Made by a program: the position numbers and the translations under genes. DNA of 64,000 nucleotides from Siphonodentalium dalli (lineage: Eukaryota; Mollusca; Scaphopoda; Gadilida; Siphonodentaliidae): assembly GCA_032622095.1 (NCBI GenBank), contig CP136061.1, positions 217,464,373 through 217,528,372 of the forward strand, written 5' to 3'. Below are positions 56,801-62,861 of the stretch, piece by piece. Under the pieces are notes generated by a model, which saw only the letters and a program-made list of their open reading frames with translations, did not search any database and had not been told where the DNA came from. Numbering within the stretch: position 1 is the first letter of the stretch; each line of letters begins with the position of its first letter.

Positions 56801-59626
56801 ATATGGCCGCCAGCACACGATGCAGCCCACATTTATTGCAGAAATGTTTGAAATGAAAATTATTTCATTTATTGACTTTTCTTCTTCTTTTTCATTCTAT
56901 TGACTGCTCGGCATAAAATTATTAACACCTCCCTAAGTTGAGTTACAGTGTCATTGACAATTTCATTAAATCATCTGACTGACAATCGCTCACATGACCT
57001 TTGGATCCAGACATCTAAAGGTCATGTGAGTGATTTTCAGTCAGATATTTGAATAAATCCAATCAATTTCAATGAATTTCTCAAGGTATTAAAGGGGTAC
57101 TGTACACCAAATCCAGCCATTTATGGGGTCATCTCCTATTATACTCAACAGAATATATGCAACGAATGAAGTTGAGCCATGGATTAGTGCGAAATACACT
57201 CATGTGCTCTATGAACGATACAAATAACATAAACTCATTTTCATTATTGTTACCATGTTGTTTATATCATTCATAGAGCACATGAGTGTATTTTGCACTT
57301 ATTCCTGGTGCAAATTCATTCCTTTGTTGCATATGTAATGTTGAATATTATAGATGACTCCATAAATGGCTGGATTTGGTGTATATTCTCCCTTTAAGTA
57401 ACTCTAATTGCTCTGTAATGAATTAGTATTTCCAAGATTTGTTTTTATTTTCATTGAAAGCATCATTTAGCACACTTACTTGACATGCATGCCCAAAATT
57501 CCTACAAAAAGGAATTTGGAACACATTTGTTGAAATATCTTTTAACCCTTTACCCAACAGAAGGGCCCTGTGCCAATGCATTCTCTTATATATGCGAGTC
57601 GACCATAGGTCGCCTCGCATATATAAGAGAATGCATTGGCTTAACACATTAAAAATTATAAAATTGTTAAAAAATGTAAGAAAAAATGGTAAAAAGTGTT
57701 TAAAACAGATTTTTTTTAGGCCAATGCATTCTCTTATATATGCGAGGCGACCTATGGTCGACTCGCATATATAAGAGAATGCATTGGCACAGGGCATAAC
57801 TGTAACTATCACAATGTGGTCAAGGAGCCGGTTCCAATGATATCCATATTTGTATGGTTTTATTGAGACAGATCCAAGATAATTTAGGCTGTTGAAGCTT
57901 TATTTGGCCGGTTTTGGCCGGTTTGTTGGGTAAAGGGTTAAACCTTCACTCTATTATTACAGAACAATAAAGTGTCTTCAAAGCAGATTGACTGAAAATT
58001 TAGATTGTATTAATGATAAAAGTGAAGAGATGCACAAAGCAAAGCGACAAAGGATTAACTCTGATGGGGGCCATATAGAAGGTAAGAAAGGGTCAATGGT
58101 GGTCCAAAAAATGCTGGGCCTGATTTCAACTTTGAACTGAATTGAGACCGTAAATGGCAAAGAATTTCGATGGGTGAAAGAAGTTAAGAACATTTTCAAT
58201 TCCGCAGGGTGAAGCAAACTATTAACGCACCCCAAATCGAACGTGTCAGAATGTCCCTGACGGACCAACACATTCAGCAATGGCACGCCGAGATGACAAG
58301 ATCTTCTAGAGGAGATTTTTTTAGTAACATTAAAGAACATCCCAAACTTGATTTATATTTATCCGAGATTAATTTTAACCTGGCTAGCTATCTACGGAGA
58401 CTCTGTTCTAGTAATCACCGCCTCGCAGTAGAAACAGGGAGGTGGAAACGGGAGGGGATGAATAACAGAACATGTAACCTCTGTGAAGACGCTATTGGTG
58501 TGAATTCCACTTCGTGATTGAATGTAAGAAACTTAATGATCTTAGAACTAAATATATACCGGAATATTATTGGAACCCACCCCACCGATAAGAGAAAAGT
58601 TTTACAAGCTTATGACTGTCCAAAATAGTTTAACACGACTATGTGTGTTTATAAAGCTTGGATTCAAAAAATTGGAAACCTGATAAGTAAACTTGTAGAA
58701 AACTTATTTTAATCATGACTATGGAATAATGCTTAAACTTTGTTCGCTCTATGACTGAGGAACATCAGGGCAATTTGTAAATACGTCTCTGTATTAATGC
58801 ATATCTTCACACTATCGGGGCTTACCGAAGGTTGTGTGTGCATGTTTTATTTGTGTACACACATTTGTGTAGTATGTTGTCATTTTGCATGTATGTTGTT
58901 TATCATGTGTCATGTTCCATATTAATTTATGGCTGATTTGTTAATAAATGCTATCTTACTCCTAAACTAGAATGCACTCCTTAGAGCTGACTAAACTTGC
59001 AAAATTGTGATGTATTGTCAGACCTCAATGAGGTCACCTCATGGCTCATTCTTTACTCGATTTGAAATGAAAACCGCTGATTCGCAGGGCCCTACTAGTA
59101 GTCTGATAAGCCATGGCTGAGTTATCTGCGCAGATGGACCGTTTGACATTTCACATTTGGCAAACACAACAATCCATGGTTGAGATATCTAGAAAACCAT
59201 TAAATCCAGATAAACAAAGAAGGATAACTGTGGAACAAAAACTGCAAATGTCATTGGGCCCGCTTTTGAAAGCACTCCTGATGGCGCACATCTGTACAAA
59301 ATTTCATTGAGATCCGATAAGTCATGGTTGAGATATCTGCTTGGACAGATGCATGGATGGATGGATGTGTATAGTCCAAATAGCCTACTGGTTGTAATTA
59401 AAAGTTGGAACATAGATGGAGTTATTTGATGAACTTAACATATTACTGTCCATGACATTATCAATTCATTTCTGGATTATTTTTATTTCAGGTGACACTG
59501 ACTCCAATTTCGACTTGACGGATTCCTTATCCGAAGCATATTTAAAACTGGCTTTGATTTCATCTCAAGAAAATAATTATAAGGAATCAGTGCATTTTCT
59601 CAGGATAGCATTGCAGATGAAGCCTG
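26744..59626 (+). CDS. FANCG: FANCG-like TPR protein (13 exons, both ends missing)
   Basis: FANCG (XRCC9) is a tetratricopeptide-repeat adaptor of the Fanconi anaemia core complex, needed for FANCD2-FANCI ubiquitination at crosslinks. Thirteen exons join in phase to give about 652 residues, against 622 for the whole human protein. Matches in order include GLPHDIRNLPIELLL against human [13 protein letters not shown]; a TPR pair ending LLHISDEYRKLGLFDAELEA against [40 protein letters not shown] against [20 protein letters not shown]; and RIALQMKPG against LSVQMCPG. A Ser/Asp-rich insertion in the eleventh exon accounts for some of the extra length. The initiating exon and the last roughly 70 residues were not found. 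Introns reach 6.5 kb and are full of transposons. Assignment is from memory of the human sequence, and overall identity is low. Confidence 0.8.
26879..26988. repeat. 24-bp minisatellite, about 4.5 units
   Basis: Unit atagatgtccagggattatc with four more bases, drifting to 'gtccatgg' in later copies. It begins 34 bp after the donor of FANCG exon a and stays open in frame, but it lies in the intron. Confidence 0.75.
27218..27318. mobile_element. Palindromic MITE, 'ggtccccagagg' family, copy 1
   Basis: Ends aggttcccagaggatgac / aatcctctggggacctc, with the centre around gatgctagccctctgtgtgatagcg. Siblings at 43536-43616 and 43812-43905. Confidence 0.65.
27817..27901 (+). CDS. FANCG: FANCG-like exon b
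   Basis: Acceptor tttgcag, donor AAAA|gtaagt. Encodes HIALNDLPDRENFNDFCDKL and KNIQLKYK. Phase 0 to phase 1. The helix-like end leads into the conserved LP motif of exon c. Confidence 0.75.
27935..28030. mobile_element. Possible pogo-type terminus
   Basis: TACAGTAAAACATGTCTAAACTGAACATCC starts right after exon b, with an imperfect internal repeat (ttcagtttagagaggtgttcag). The TA-CAGT start and 'TCTAAACTGAAC' body look like a pogo/Tigger end. No matching right end was found. Confidence 0.35.
28125..28268. repeat. Inverted repeat, 144 bp
   Basis: The arm 'atagaggatatgaaatgag...catatgaaatttatgaaa' is inverted at 28215-28268 (tttcataaatttcatatgag...ctcatttcata-like). It lies in a FANCG intron. 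Confidence 0.55.
29128..29509 (+). mobile_element. TTAA-flanked piggyBac-type MITE, copy 3
   Basis: TTAA lies at 29124-29127 and 29510-29513. Two palindromes, and three TGGCCGGTTT units at the right end (two in copies 1, 2, 5 and 6). It lies in the FANCG intron between exons b and c. Confidence 0.88.
30205..30810. repeat. GTCCATCC/GTCCGTTC-type dispersed element
   Basis: Starts attattattcccccgaccct. It has tracts of ccgtccatccttc and degenerate units with 'agagttatggccctttg'. Same class as the repeats at 40415 and 53218. Confidence 0.65.
30888..31515. repeat. Dispersed repeat with expanded 43-bp minisatellite
   Basis: At 30991-31325 about eight units of 43 bp (tcaagatagtccttgttata...) stand in tandem. 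Flanks match 12620-12925, where only one unit is present. It ends just before FANCG exon c (31640). Confidence 0.78.
31640..31786 (+). CDS. FANCG: FANCG-like exon c
   Basis: Acceptor ttgcag, donor AGAG|gtaatt. Encodes LPHDIRNLPIELLLLHNSLY and LKLILIKKFSDGC. It aligns with human [22 protein letters not shown]. Phase 1 to phase 1. Confidence 0.8.
32105..32510. repeat. GGTCCGTCC-type dispersed element
   Basis: Contains 'gtaaatgggtccgtccg' repeats, two diverged units around 'ggatgataactttagatt' and 'agtgaactgaaccaaattt', and ends near tgtgctcttgtt. Non-coding. Confidence 0.6.
33289..33408 (+). CDS. FANCG: FANCG-like exon d
   Basis: Acceptor tttcag, donor AGAG|gtatat. Encodes VIKSLKGSLPPRNVIHDEDD and QLFLGLTKQCIEELKHRHNR. 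Phase 1 to phase 1. Confidence 0.75.
33430..33692. mobile_element. TTAA-flanked MITE, family 2
   Basis: TTAA at 33426-33429, then CCCTATAATAC. The right end is tacagaaagtgttg with a degraded duplication. It holds the internal hairpin 'aataagttcagccaac...cgtttgttgaacttatt'. It begins 22 bp after the end of FANCG exon d (33408). Confidence 0.65.
34450..34676. mobile_element. hAT-like foldback element, about 220 bp
   Basis: The termini CACAGGGGCC / GGCCCCTGTG are flanked on both sides by CATATAT. The arms of about 100 bp (gcgctccgctgcccgccccc...) are inverted, and the centre is at ataataaggaccgtattat. CAGGGG-type ends fit hAT; a 7-bp repeat is one short of the usual 8. Confidence 0.65.
34870..35095 (+). 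pseudogene. Non-LTR retrotransposon C-terminal remnant
   Basis: The plus strand reads RWRNEDFDNRIYNV. After a frameshift it continues CQSKYVEDELHLLLQCNVYD. The C-x-C...EDELHxLLxC pattern is the zinc-knuckle tail found at the end of many LINE reverse-transcriptase ORFs. It is short, frameshifted and dead. Confidence 0.6.
35612..35721. mobile_element. TTAA-type MITE, family 2, right half
   Basis: The hairpin 'gataataagttcaacaaacg...tttgttgaacttattatc' is followed by the family-2 right end, TTAGTATAGAAAGTG|TTAA. The left terminus is missing. Confidence 0.65.
36050..36308. mobile_element. pogo/mariner-like MITE, copy D (rearranged)
   Basis: Outer ends CAGTAATGCCC / GGCATTACTG with TA on both sides. 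An extra internal terminus (attatttagggcattactgta at about 36161-36182) and 20 bp of foreign sequence sit between the arms. This suggests a second partial copy or an aberrant excision repair. Confidence 0.7.
36419..36558 (+). CDS. FANCG: FANCG-like exon e
   Basis: Acceptor gtttcag, donor GATCAG|gtgaga. Encodes HQRVLHYVHQVIGTICLNLC and LTDEIGKARILIDCVGIN. Phase 1 to phase 0. A hAT element starts 57 bp downstream. Confidence 0.78.
37194..37403 (-). pseudogene. BED zinc-finger fragment of hAT transposase
   Basis: Reading from ATG at 37403: MASRKSSHVWDYFIPHENDS, then KAKCAECNTVIARSKGST. The VWDYF aromatic motif and the Cx2C pair, 14 residues apart, are the first half of a BED domain, the DNA-binding module at the N-terminus of hAT transposases and ZBED proteins. 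The expected H-x-H/C half (usually HLK..H) is replaced by unrelated sequence, and the frame stops at 37194. The catalytic hAT domain is not in the window. Confidence 0.75.
37772..39430. repeat. Nested inverted array with long G and C runs, 1.66 kb
   Basis: Its ends CCGGTGTAACACGATATCTTCC / GGAAGATAAACTGTTACACCGG are inverted repeats. Inside are about eight units of about 170 bp. Each is an AT-rich core (aaattaagcaataaaatcat) joined by a palindromic linker, gaagatactcaggcctgggt..., between G runs and C runs of 6 to 24 bases. Orientation flips at about 38318 (cgtatgataaaatcatacg). It lies wholly inside the hAT element. Confidence 0.85.
39511..39626. mobile_element. pogo/mariner-like MITE, copy E (one arm)
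   Basis: CAGTAATGCCCTG joins directly to gagagctttccgatgaatgg, so the left arm is deleted. The right arm is complete to GGCATTACTG|TA. It lies 9 bp beyond the hAT target duplication. Confidence 0.75.
39790..40040. mobile_element. TTAA-type MITE, family 4 (double palindrome)
   Basis: TTAA at 39786-39789, then CCCTTTCTTGACTGGAGCTTTC. Two palindromes similar to those of the piggyBac-type MITE (tgcattctcttatatatgc) follow, then 'caccagcacagctcccatcatgaaaagg' at the right. The right TTAA is degraded to TTTA. It ends 25 bp before FANCG exon f. Confidence 0.65.
40066..40261 (+). CDS. FANCG: FANCG-like exon f
   Basis: Acceptor ttttcag, donor AAAG|gtgagt. Encodes NDGEDISDYVFMLGAVASHN, then IPIHPFFQLLHSYIQFRESN and FDGAVKSLELI. 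The second part is helix-rich and has a TPR-like spacing. Phase 0 to phase 1. Confidence 0.78.
40412..41494. repeat. GTCCGTCC tandem element, about 178-bp units
   Basis: Left end ttatgcccccgacttgaagtcggcgggtat, a hairpin. Right end acggtcgggggcaaatgccacgc...cctcttgttt. Between them, about three copies of a unit with 'gcagatttagctgatatttg', 'cacccattttcaccagagttatggccc' and 'acttagaaaattcaatttt'. Every ORF in it is a product of the repeat. Confidence 0.8.
42067..42469 (-). mobile_element. TTAA-flanked piggyBac-type MITE, copy 4
   Basis: TTAA lies at 42063-42066 and 42470-42473. Two palindromes and three GGCCAAAACC units at the left end (reverse orientation). It lies in the FANCG intron between exons f and g. 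Confidence 0.88.
42910..43082. repeat. Near-perfect foldback next to FANCG exon g
   Basis: The left arm (aaggattaactatcatgtgg...cataacttgt) is inverted to the right (acaagttatgtccac...gtccacatgacagttaatcctt). Arms are about 75 bp, with the centre at aaacccttcgggttt. The acceptor AG of exon g is only 13 bases past the end. Confidence 0.8.
43096..43232 (+). CDS. FANCG: FANCG-like exon g
   Basis: Acceptor cttgtag, donor AACCAG|gtatta. Encodes GNVLLMQKKYLQASKILGIC and a second helix with TRLLKLHGLCLSNQ, a TPR-type helix pair. Phase 1 to phase 0. The acceptor lies directly after a 170-bp foldback (42910-43082). Confidence 0.8.
43536..43616. mobile_element. Palindromic MITE, 'ggtccccagagg' family, copy 2
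   Basis: Ends gaatgaagtccccagagggtg / caccctctgggaacctcattc. The centre, gctatcccgcacagtgggctagc, is palindromic with flips. Confidence 0.7.
43812..43905. mobile_element. Palindromic MITE, 'ggtccccagagg' family, copy 3
   Basis: Ends gcagaatgaggtccccagag / ctctggggacctcattcggc. Its centre is in the opposite orientation to copy 2. It lies about 80 bp before FANCG exon h. Confidence 0.7.
43986..44132 (+). CDS. FANCG: FANCG-like exon h (best conserved)
   Basis: Acceptor tttcag, donor TCAACT|gtaagt, 49 codons in phase 0. Encodes a TPR, GKSQSAIQKFREALKVNFEY, then LLHISDEYRKLGLFDAELEA. The human counterpart is GNPQRALLYLVAALKEG, then [20 protein letters not shown]. This exon carries most of the weight for the FANCG call. 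Confidence 0.88.
44133..45588. other. FANCG intron h-i, nothing recognised
   Basis: A 158-codon open frame on the minus strand (44462-44938) has no recognisable domain, no splice context and no known similarity. No clear repeat is seen. Confidence 0.35.
45589..45743 (+). CDS. FANCG: FANCG-like exon i
   Basis: Acceptor attgcag, donor GGCAA|gtatgt. Encodes VLQKGRDKLATDGCPPDITS, then HISFLQVLYKLAKRCLDLGK. The end aligns with the human [18 protein letters not shown] stretch. Phase 0 to phase 2. Confidence 0.83.
45744..47339. other. FANCG intron i-j, first part
   Basis: Mostly unrecognised. A hairpin, gcaaaagcggccagtc...gactggccgcttttgc, lies at 46709-46761. A plus-strand open frame (46512-46988) crosses the hairpin and shows no domain. 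Confidence 0.4.
47831..48992. mobile_element. hAT-type non-autonomous element, 1162 bp
   Basis: Perfect 8-bp target duplication AATGGTGT at 47823-47830 and 48993-49000; termini CAGGCCTCAGC / GCTGAGGCCTG. A subterminal GCGAC/GTCGC-rich region (47855-47925) precedes a long T run. No transposase is readable. A paralogous unit at 47461 (aatggtgctattcgatcact) shows the uninterrupted site. Confidence 0.87.
49076..49805 (+). mobile_element. 5'-truncated LINE insertion, 730 bp
   Basis: A 14-bp target duplication, AACTCTTCTGGCCA, lies at 49062-49075 and 49806-49819. The 3' end is A-rich (aaaaagaaataaaaattataaaa), as expected for target-primed reverse transcription. The 5' part keeps the end of an ORF, ENKVEILFGVDTGNRNLAIN then LVLLLKRYIYVTKCNKSDLN, in the style of L1/Tx1-type reverse-transcriptase C-termini. 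Confidence 0.78.
50877..52052. mobile_element. hAT-like non-autonomous element, 1.18 kb
   Basis: The ends CAGGGTTTCTGCCAG / ACGGAAACCCTG are inverted repeats. It shares 'cactgaaaagtagccatttccttgcacc' near the left end with 14972-15994. An internal duplication of about 100 bp (tatagtaccatagca...gcatgagtagttt) lies at 51545-51760. Flanks do not show a clean 8-bp duplication. Confidence 0.6.
52286..52352 (+). CDS. FANCG: FANCG-like exon j (67 bp)
   Basis: Short exon, acceptor ttgtag, donor AACCAG|gtgagc. Encodes [20 protein letters not shown], matching human [18 protein letters not shown]. Its phase (2 to 0) is exactly what is needed between the exons on either side. Confidence 0.83.
52353..53217. 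other. FANCG intron j-k, first part
   Basis: A minus-strand open frame (52581-52862, 93 codons) has natural-looking composition but no motif I recognise. A short CATGA tandem (four units) is at about 53060-53080. Confidence 0.35.
53218..54275. repeat. GTCCGTCC tandem element, about 178-bp units
   Basis: Same family and same ends as 40412-41494 (ttatgcccccgacttgaagt ... cctcttgttt), with about five internal units against about three there. The 'agcagcatgggggaacagct' phrase recurs at 53346, 53520, 53693 and, diverged, 54039. Confidence 0.8.
54276..55216. other. FANCG intron j-k, last part, nothing recognised
   Basis: AT-rich, with no repeat or RNA gene seen. The pyrimidine tract of exon k is at its end. 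Confidence 0.4.
55217..55623 (+). CDS. FANCG: FANCG-like exon k (long, with Ser/Asp-rich insert)
   Basis: Acceptor tttttcag, donor AAAAG|gttaga, about 136 codons. It begins with a TPR, ITQIYHEAIKSLLYADKYDD, matching human [20 protein letters not shown]. It then holds about 50 residues rich in S and D with a basic cluster (KKRLR), and ends with LLLKADALMKLQEYNNAADC, like the human LLQGQAWVQLGAQK helix. Phase 0 to phase 2. The ORF reads on to a stop at 55699 if unspliced. Confidence 0.85.
55800..56830. repeat. Tandem array, about 150-167-bp units, 'atggctgccag' family
   Basis: Six diverged units carry 'gacctctagatgggagcc' (55806, 55973, 56119, 56274, 56438 in variant form, 56600) and 'aacatggctgccagcagccat...ttttactctttgcatgacta'. 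The same family, less diverged, forms the array at 62862-64000. It lies in FANCG intron k-l. Confidence 0.78.
57093..57393. mobile_element. TTAA-flanked foldback MITE, family 5, 301 bp
   Basis: TTAA lies at 57089-57092 and 57394-57397. Ends AGGGGTACTGTACACCAAAT / ATTTGGTGTATATTCTCCCT. The inverted arms of about 120 bp include 'ccagccatttatggggtca' and 'catgtgctctatgaacgat'. Confidence 0.78.
57546..57937 (+). mobile_element. TTAA-flanked piggyBac-type MITE, copy 5
   Basis: TTAA lies at 57542-57545 and 57938-57941. Two palindromes. It ends 25 bp before FANCG exon l, leaving room only for a short pyrimidine tract. Confidence 0.88.
57963..58081 (+). CDS. FANCG: FANCG-like exon l
   Basis: Acceptor attattacag, donor GAAG|gtaaga. 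Encodes TIKCLQSRLTENLDCINDKS and a basic polar tail, KAKRQRINSDGGHIE. Phase 2 to phase 1. The acceptor tract sits within 25 bp of the end of a TTAA-flanked MITE (57546-57937). Confidence 0.72.
58195..58950 (+). pseudogene. LINE reverse-transcriptase C-terminal remnant and 3' UTR
   Basis: From about 58209: KQTINAPQIERVRMSLTDQH, then an N-term-lost stretch to RTCNLCEDAIG. After a frameshift it reads EFHFVIECKKLNDLRTKYIP, and after a second frameshift REKFYKLMTVQNSLTRLCVF. The C-x2-C...EFHFVxxC tail and the RxKYIPxYYW motif are typical of the C-terminus of non-LTR elements in marine invertebrates. A gene-free tail ends near aataaatgctatctta. Confidence 0.75.
59492..59626 (+). CDS. FANCG: FANCG-like exon m (last exon seen)
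   Basis: Acceptor atttcag, donor CCTG|gtgagt. Encodes a TPR, LSEAYLKLALISSQENNYKE, then SVHFLRIALQMKPG, matching human [20 protein letters not shown] and LSVQMCPG. It leaves in phase 1, so at least one more exon must follow. None was recognised before 64000. Confidence 0.83.
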
Positions 59627-59985
59627 GTGAGTTTTATTTTTAGATACTTATTTAGGGCCCTGCGAATTGTCACTTCTCTGCAGATTCGAAATGTGATAGC
59701 ATAGGTCCTCAAGTTGGTTGCAAGTTTGTTGTTATATAAGGAATTATGCAGTTTGCAGACTGCAGTTTATGGTTAAACCGATGCGGGTTGAAACCAGACA
59801 GACAGATTTGTGGTATGATCATGTGACACAAATAGCGATATATTTACATGTACACCCACAATTGTGCAGATTAATAGGGAAAATATAGGCCTGCATGTAT
59901 TTCATCAGATAGCACACTTAATTAGTTTGGACAGTATGTCGCCTTTGCGTTTTTTAACGATATGAACCAACCTCTGATAATTTAA

Positions 59986-60140
59986 CCCTTTCATGATATG
60001 AGCTGTGCTGGTGCTAAATATTGTTAGGCCAATGAATTCTCTTATATATTTGAGGCTCCCTGTGGTCGACTCGCATATATAAGATAATTCATTGGCACAG
60101 AGTTTTCGCAAAATTTCAGGAAGCTCCAGTCATGTAAGGG
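59986..60140. mobile_element. TTAA-flanked MITE, family 4, single palindrome, 155 bp
   Basis: TTAA lies at 59982-59985 and 60141-60144. Ends CCCTTTCATGATATGAGCTG / GCTCCAGTCATGTAAGGG. It holds one palindrome, aatgaattctcttatatatt...tatataagataattcatt, with a mutated core. Confidence 0.75.
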
Positions 60141-60349
60141 TTAAAGCAAAACGCGTGTTGAGACAAATTTCGCTGATGAATATTTTATTATCACTTTGCC
60201 CAAAATTTGCAAACATGTGTCAATGGGGACAAATTGGATACCAGTATTAAAAAATATTTGAATCGGGGTCAAATTCACTGTCGACAACAAATCATGAACA
60301 TCGAATCAGTAATATTCACAGGGCCCTAACTTATTTGCCAAATTGTTAA

Positions 60350-60790
60350 CTCTTTTATTACTGAGAGGAGTCTCCCATTCAGATATAAATTATACATTGA
60401 AATGGCTTACTATACCTTTGGATGGGGTGTTTTGATATTAAAATCATGTGCACAAGACAGGATTCCTATTCAGTCATTTGGGGGGAATATTGAGATGAAC
60501 TTATTATCCGAACATACCCAAATGAACAACTCAACGAGTACTTTTGCGAAAACCCTGCGTCAAAGCATTCTCTTATATTTGCGAGTCTCCCATTGGGGGC
60601 CTCGCATATATAAGAGAATAAATTGGCCTAACAATATTTAACTTGACCTTGTAAGTCAGTGCATTCTCTTATATATGCAATTATATTATGCGAGTCTCAC
60701 TATGGGAGACTCGCATATATGAGAGGATGCACTGGCACAGGATCTTTAATGCTGCACCAGTGCAGCTCCCATCATGAAAATGTTAAAGGG
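60350..60790. mobile_element. Composite TTAA-type element (family 2 left, family 4 right)
   Basis: The left part (TTAA at 60346-60349, then CTCTTTTATTACTGAGAGG, 'atacattgaaatggc') is family 2. The right part holds two degraded palindromes and 'caccagtgcagctcccatca' of family 4, ending at TTAA 60791-60794. Looks like one MITE inserted into, or recombined with, another. Confidence 0.6.
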
Positions 60791-61107
60791 TTAATGCCAA
60801 CTTAATGGTTGTTGTACCATGGCTGATCTAAAAGCTAAGGCTCAGGGAATCAGTGTATAGAACAACTTATGTTAATACCATTTCCTGTTAAACTGATTGT
60901 CAGAAGACAGTAGGTAATTAGCTTGTAATAAGATTTGAACCATTGGATGCCAGATTGGATTACCCAGACATTCTAATTGCAGTGTACTATGGCAATCAAA
61001 TCACCTCTGCCACTAGAAGAGTTAAAAATAATTTCATATAGCTTTCATGAAAAATTAAAAATTATGCATCTTCCAAGAGGGTGACACGTGCAATCAGTTC
61101 TTCTTAA

Positions 61108-61485
61108 TCCTTTACCCAACAGAAGGGCCCTGTGCCAATGCATTCTCTTATATATGCGAGTCGACCATAGGTCGCCTCGCATATATAAGAGAATGCATTG
61201 GCTTAACACATTAAAAATTATAAAATTGTTAAAGAATGTAAGAAAAAATGGTAAAAAGTGTTTTTAGGCCAATGCATTCTCTTATATATGCGAGGCGACC
61301 TATGGTCGACTCGCATATATAAGAGAATGCATTGGCACAGGGCATAACTGTAACTATCACAATGTGGTCAAGGAGCCGGTTCCAATGATATCCATATGTG
61401 TATGGTTCTATTGAGACAGACCGAAGATATTTTAGGCTGTTGAAGCTTTATTTGGCCGGTTTTGGCCGGTTTGTTGGGTAAAGGG
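61108..61485 (+). mobile_element. TTAA-flanked piggyBac-type MITE, copy 6
   Basis: TTAA lies at 61104-61107 and 61486-61489. The first base is T instead of C (TCCTTTACCC). Two palindromes with a slightly shortened spacer. Confidence 0.87.
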
Positions 61486-61489
61486 TTAA

Positions 61490-62280
61490 TCAAATTATGA
61501 GCATTGTGGTCTCATATGTAGAAGCTTCTCTTATGTCTTAATTTTGTTTCAAAATTTAGATTAACATTGATTCAAATATCTTTTTGGTGAATGCATGTGA
61601 ATGTAAGACCTATTTTACTCAATTTGTTGTGAGTGAGCTTCTGGGAACCTATATTACGGAATTTCTCAAATTAGGCCCGCTTGTTAAATAGGGGTAGCGC
61701 TAGGTGACTTAACAGCCTGCCCACCCACTGTAAAAAAAATTCTCTGTAACAAACAAATTTGAGTTGGGTTTTTATATTCATATGATCACAGTTTCTACAT
61801 ATTATGAGCTTAGAGGTTGTAATTTGTAATATTGGGGGTATTAACCTCTTTTGTCTTGTTAAGAAGGTGGAGCTTAGTATACTCCCAGATGTACTTCCCC
61901 CTGTTCCCGGGGAACAGCAGATGGTTACTGAATGTTTAGGATCATCAGGGTAATAATTTGAGCGCTTTGGTCCTCATGGGATAAGGCACTTTACAAATGC
62001 TGTACATTATTATATCAAATGATCTAGACACTAGCCCATGGTGCCAAATTGCTTAATTCTCCTTTGGTGATCATTTTTGGGAAGCATCGTACCACTTGAC
62101 ATGGCTTAGACTATTATAAAAGTTGATGTTGTGAATTCAGTGCTTATTCTGAGGAGAAACTCTAACCATTTTCTTGTAAAATATAATCATACAGATTTGG
62201 TATAATTTGTAATATTGCGACATTCTATTCACAGCACTAGTTCAAATTTGACAGTTTGGAGATACATATTAATATATATT
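61490..62280. other. No gene or clear repeat seen
   Basis: Searched for the next FANCG exon (phase 1 entry, TPR-like). None was recognised. Confidence 0.35.
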
Positions 62281-62861
62281 TGAGGAAAGTTTGTGTGTGG
62301 ACTCTAAAACGGCTAAACCGATTTCGATGAAACTTAGTAGGGCACGTAGTATCACCCGAGGACCAACATAGGCCCATCCATTTGTTCGTGCGGCGTGACC
62401 TTCACCTTCAAAACTCATATCTCCGGATCCACTGAGCCGCAGTGCTAAATTGCCTTACAAAGAACGCTCTTTATATTTCCCATATTCGGGTTGGTTAACC
62501 TAATAACGTTCTTTATCTGTATATGAGGCTGGCGAAGGTTTTGTTGTTTGACGCAACGCTTCGACTTCAGACATTATTTTTGTTAATTCAGACTGTTGAC
62601 TGCTTTATAGTTTGTGAATTCAGACTGTTGACTGTTTTATAGTTAGCTCAACTTTACTTTGTACAGTTTGAGCTATTGCCATGGCTTGGTATCCGTTGTG
62701 CGTGTGTGTGTGCGTGATTCGTCAACAATTTCCTTTAGCACGGGCTACAGTTCGTACCTTTGGTCCGATTATTAGCTCAACTTTACTTTGTAAAGTTTGA
62801 GCTATTGCCATGGCTTTGTCATCCGTCGTCCGTGTGTACGTGTGTACGTAAGGCGTCAACA
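62281..62861. repeat. Dispersed repeat fragments
   Basis: Contains 'ggctaaaccgatttcgatgaaactt', a tandem pair of 'attcagactgttgactg', and a direct duplication of 'tagctcaactttactttgta' plus 'gtttgagctattgccatggct' at 62641 and 62773. The second of these leads into the array that follows. Confidence 0.55.
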
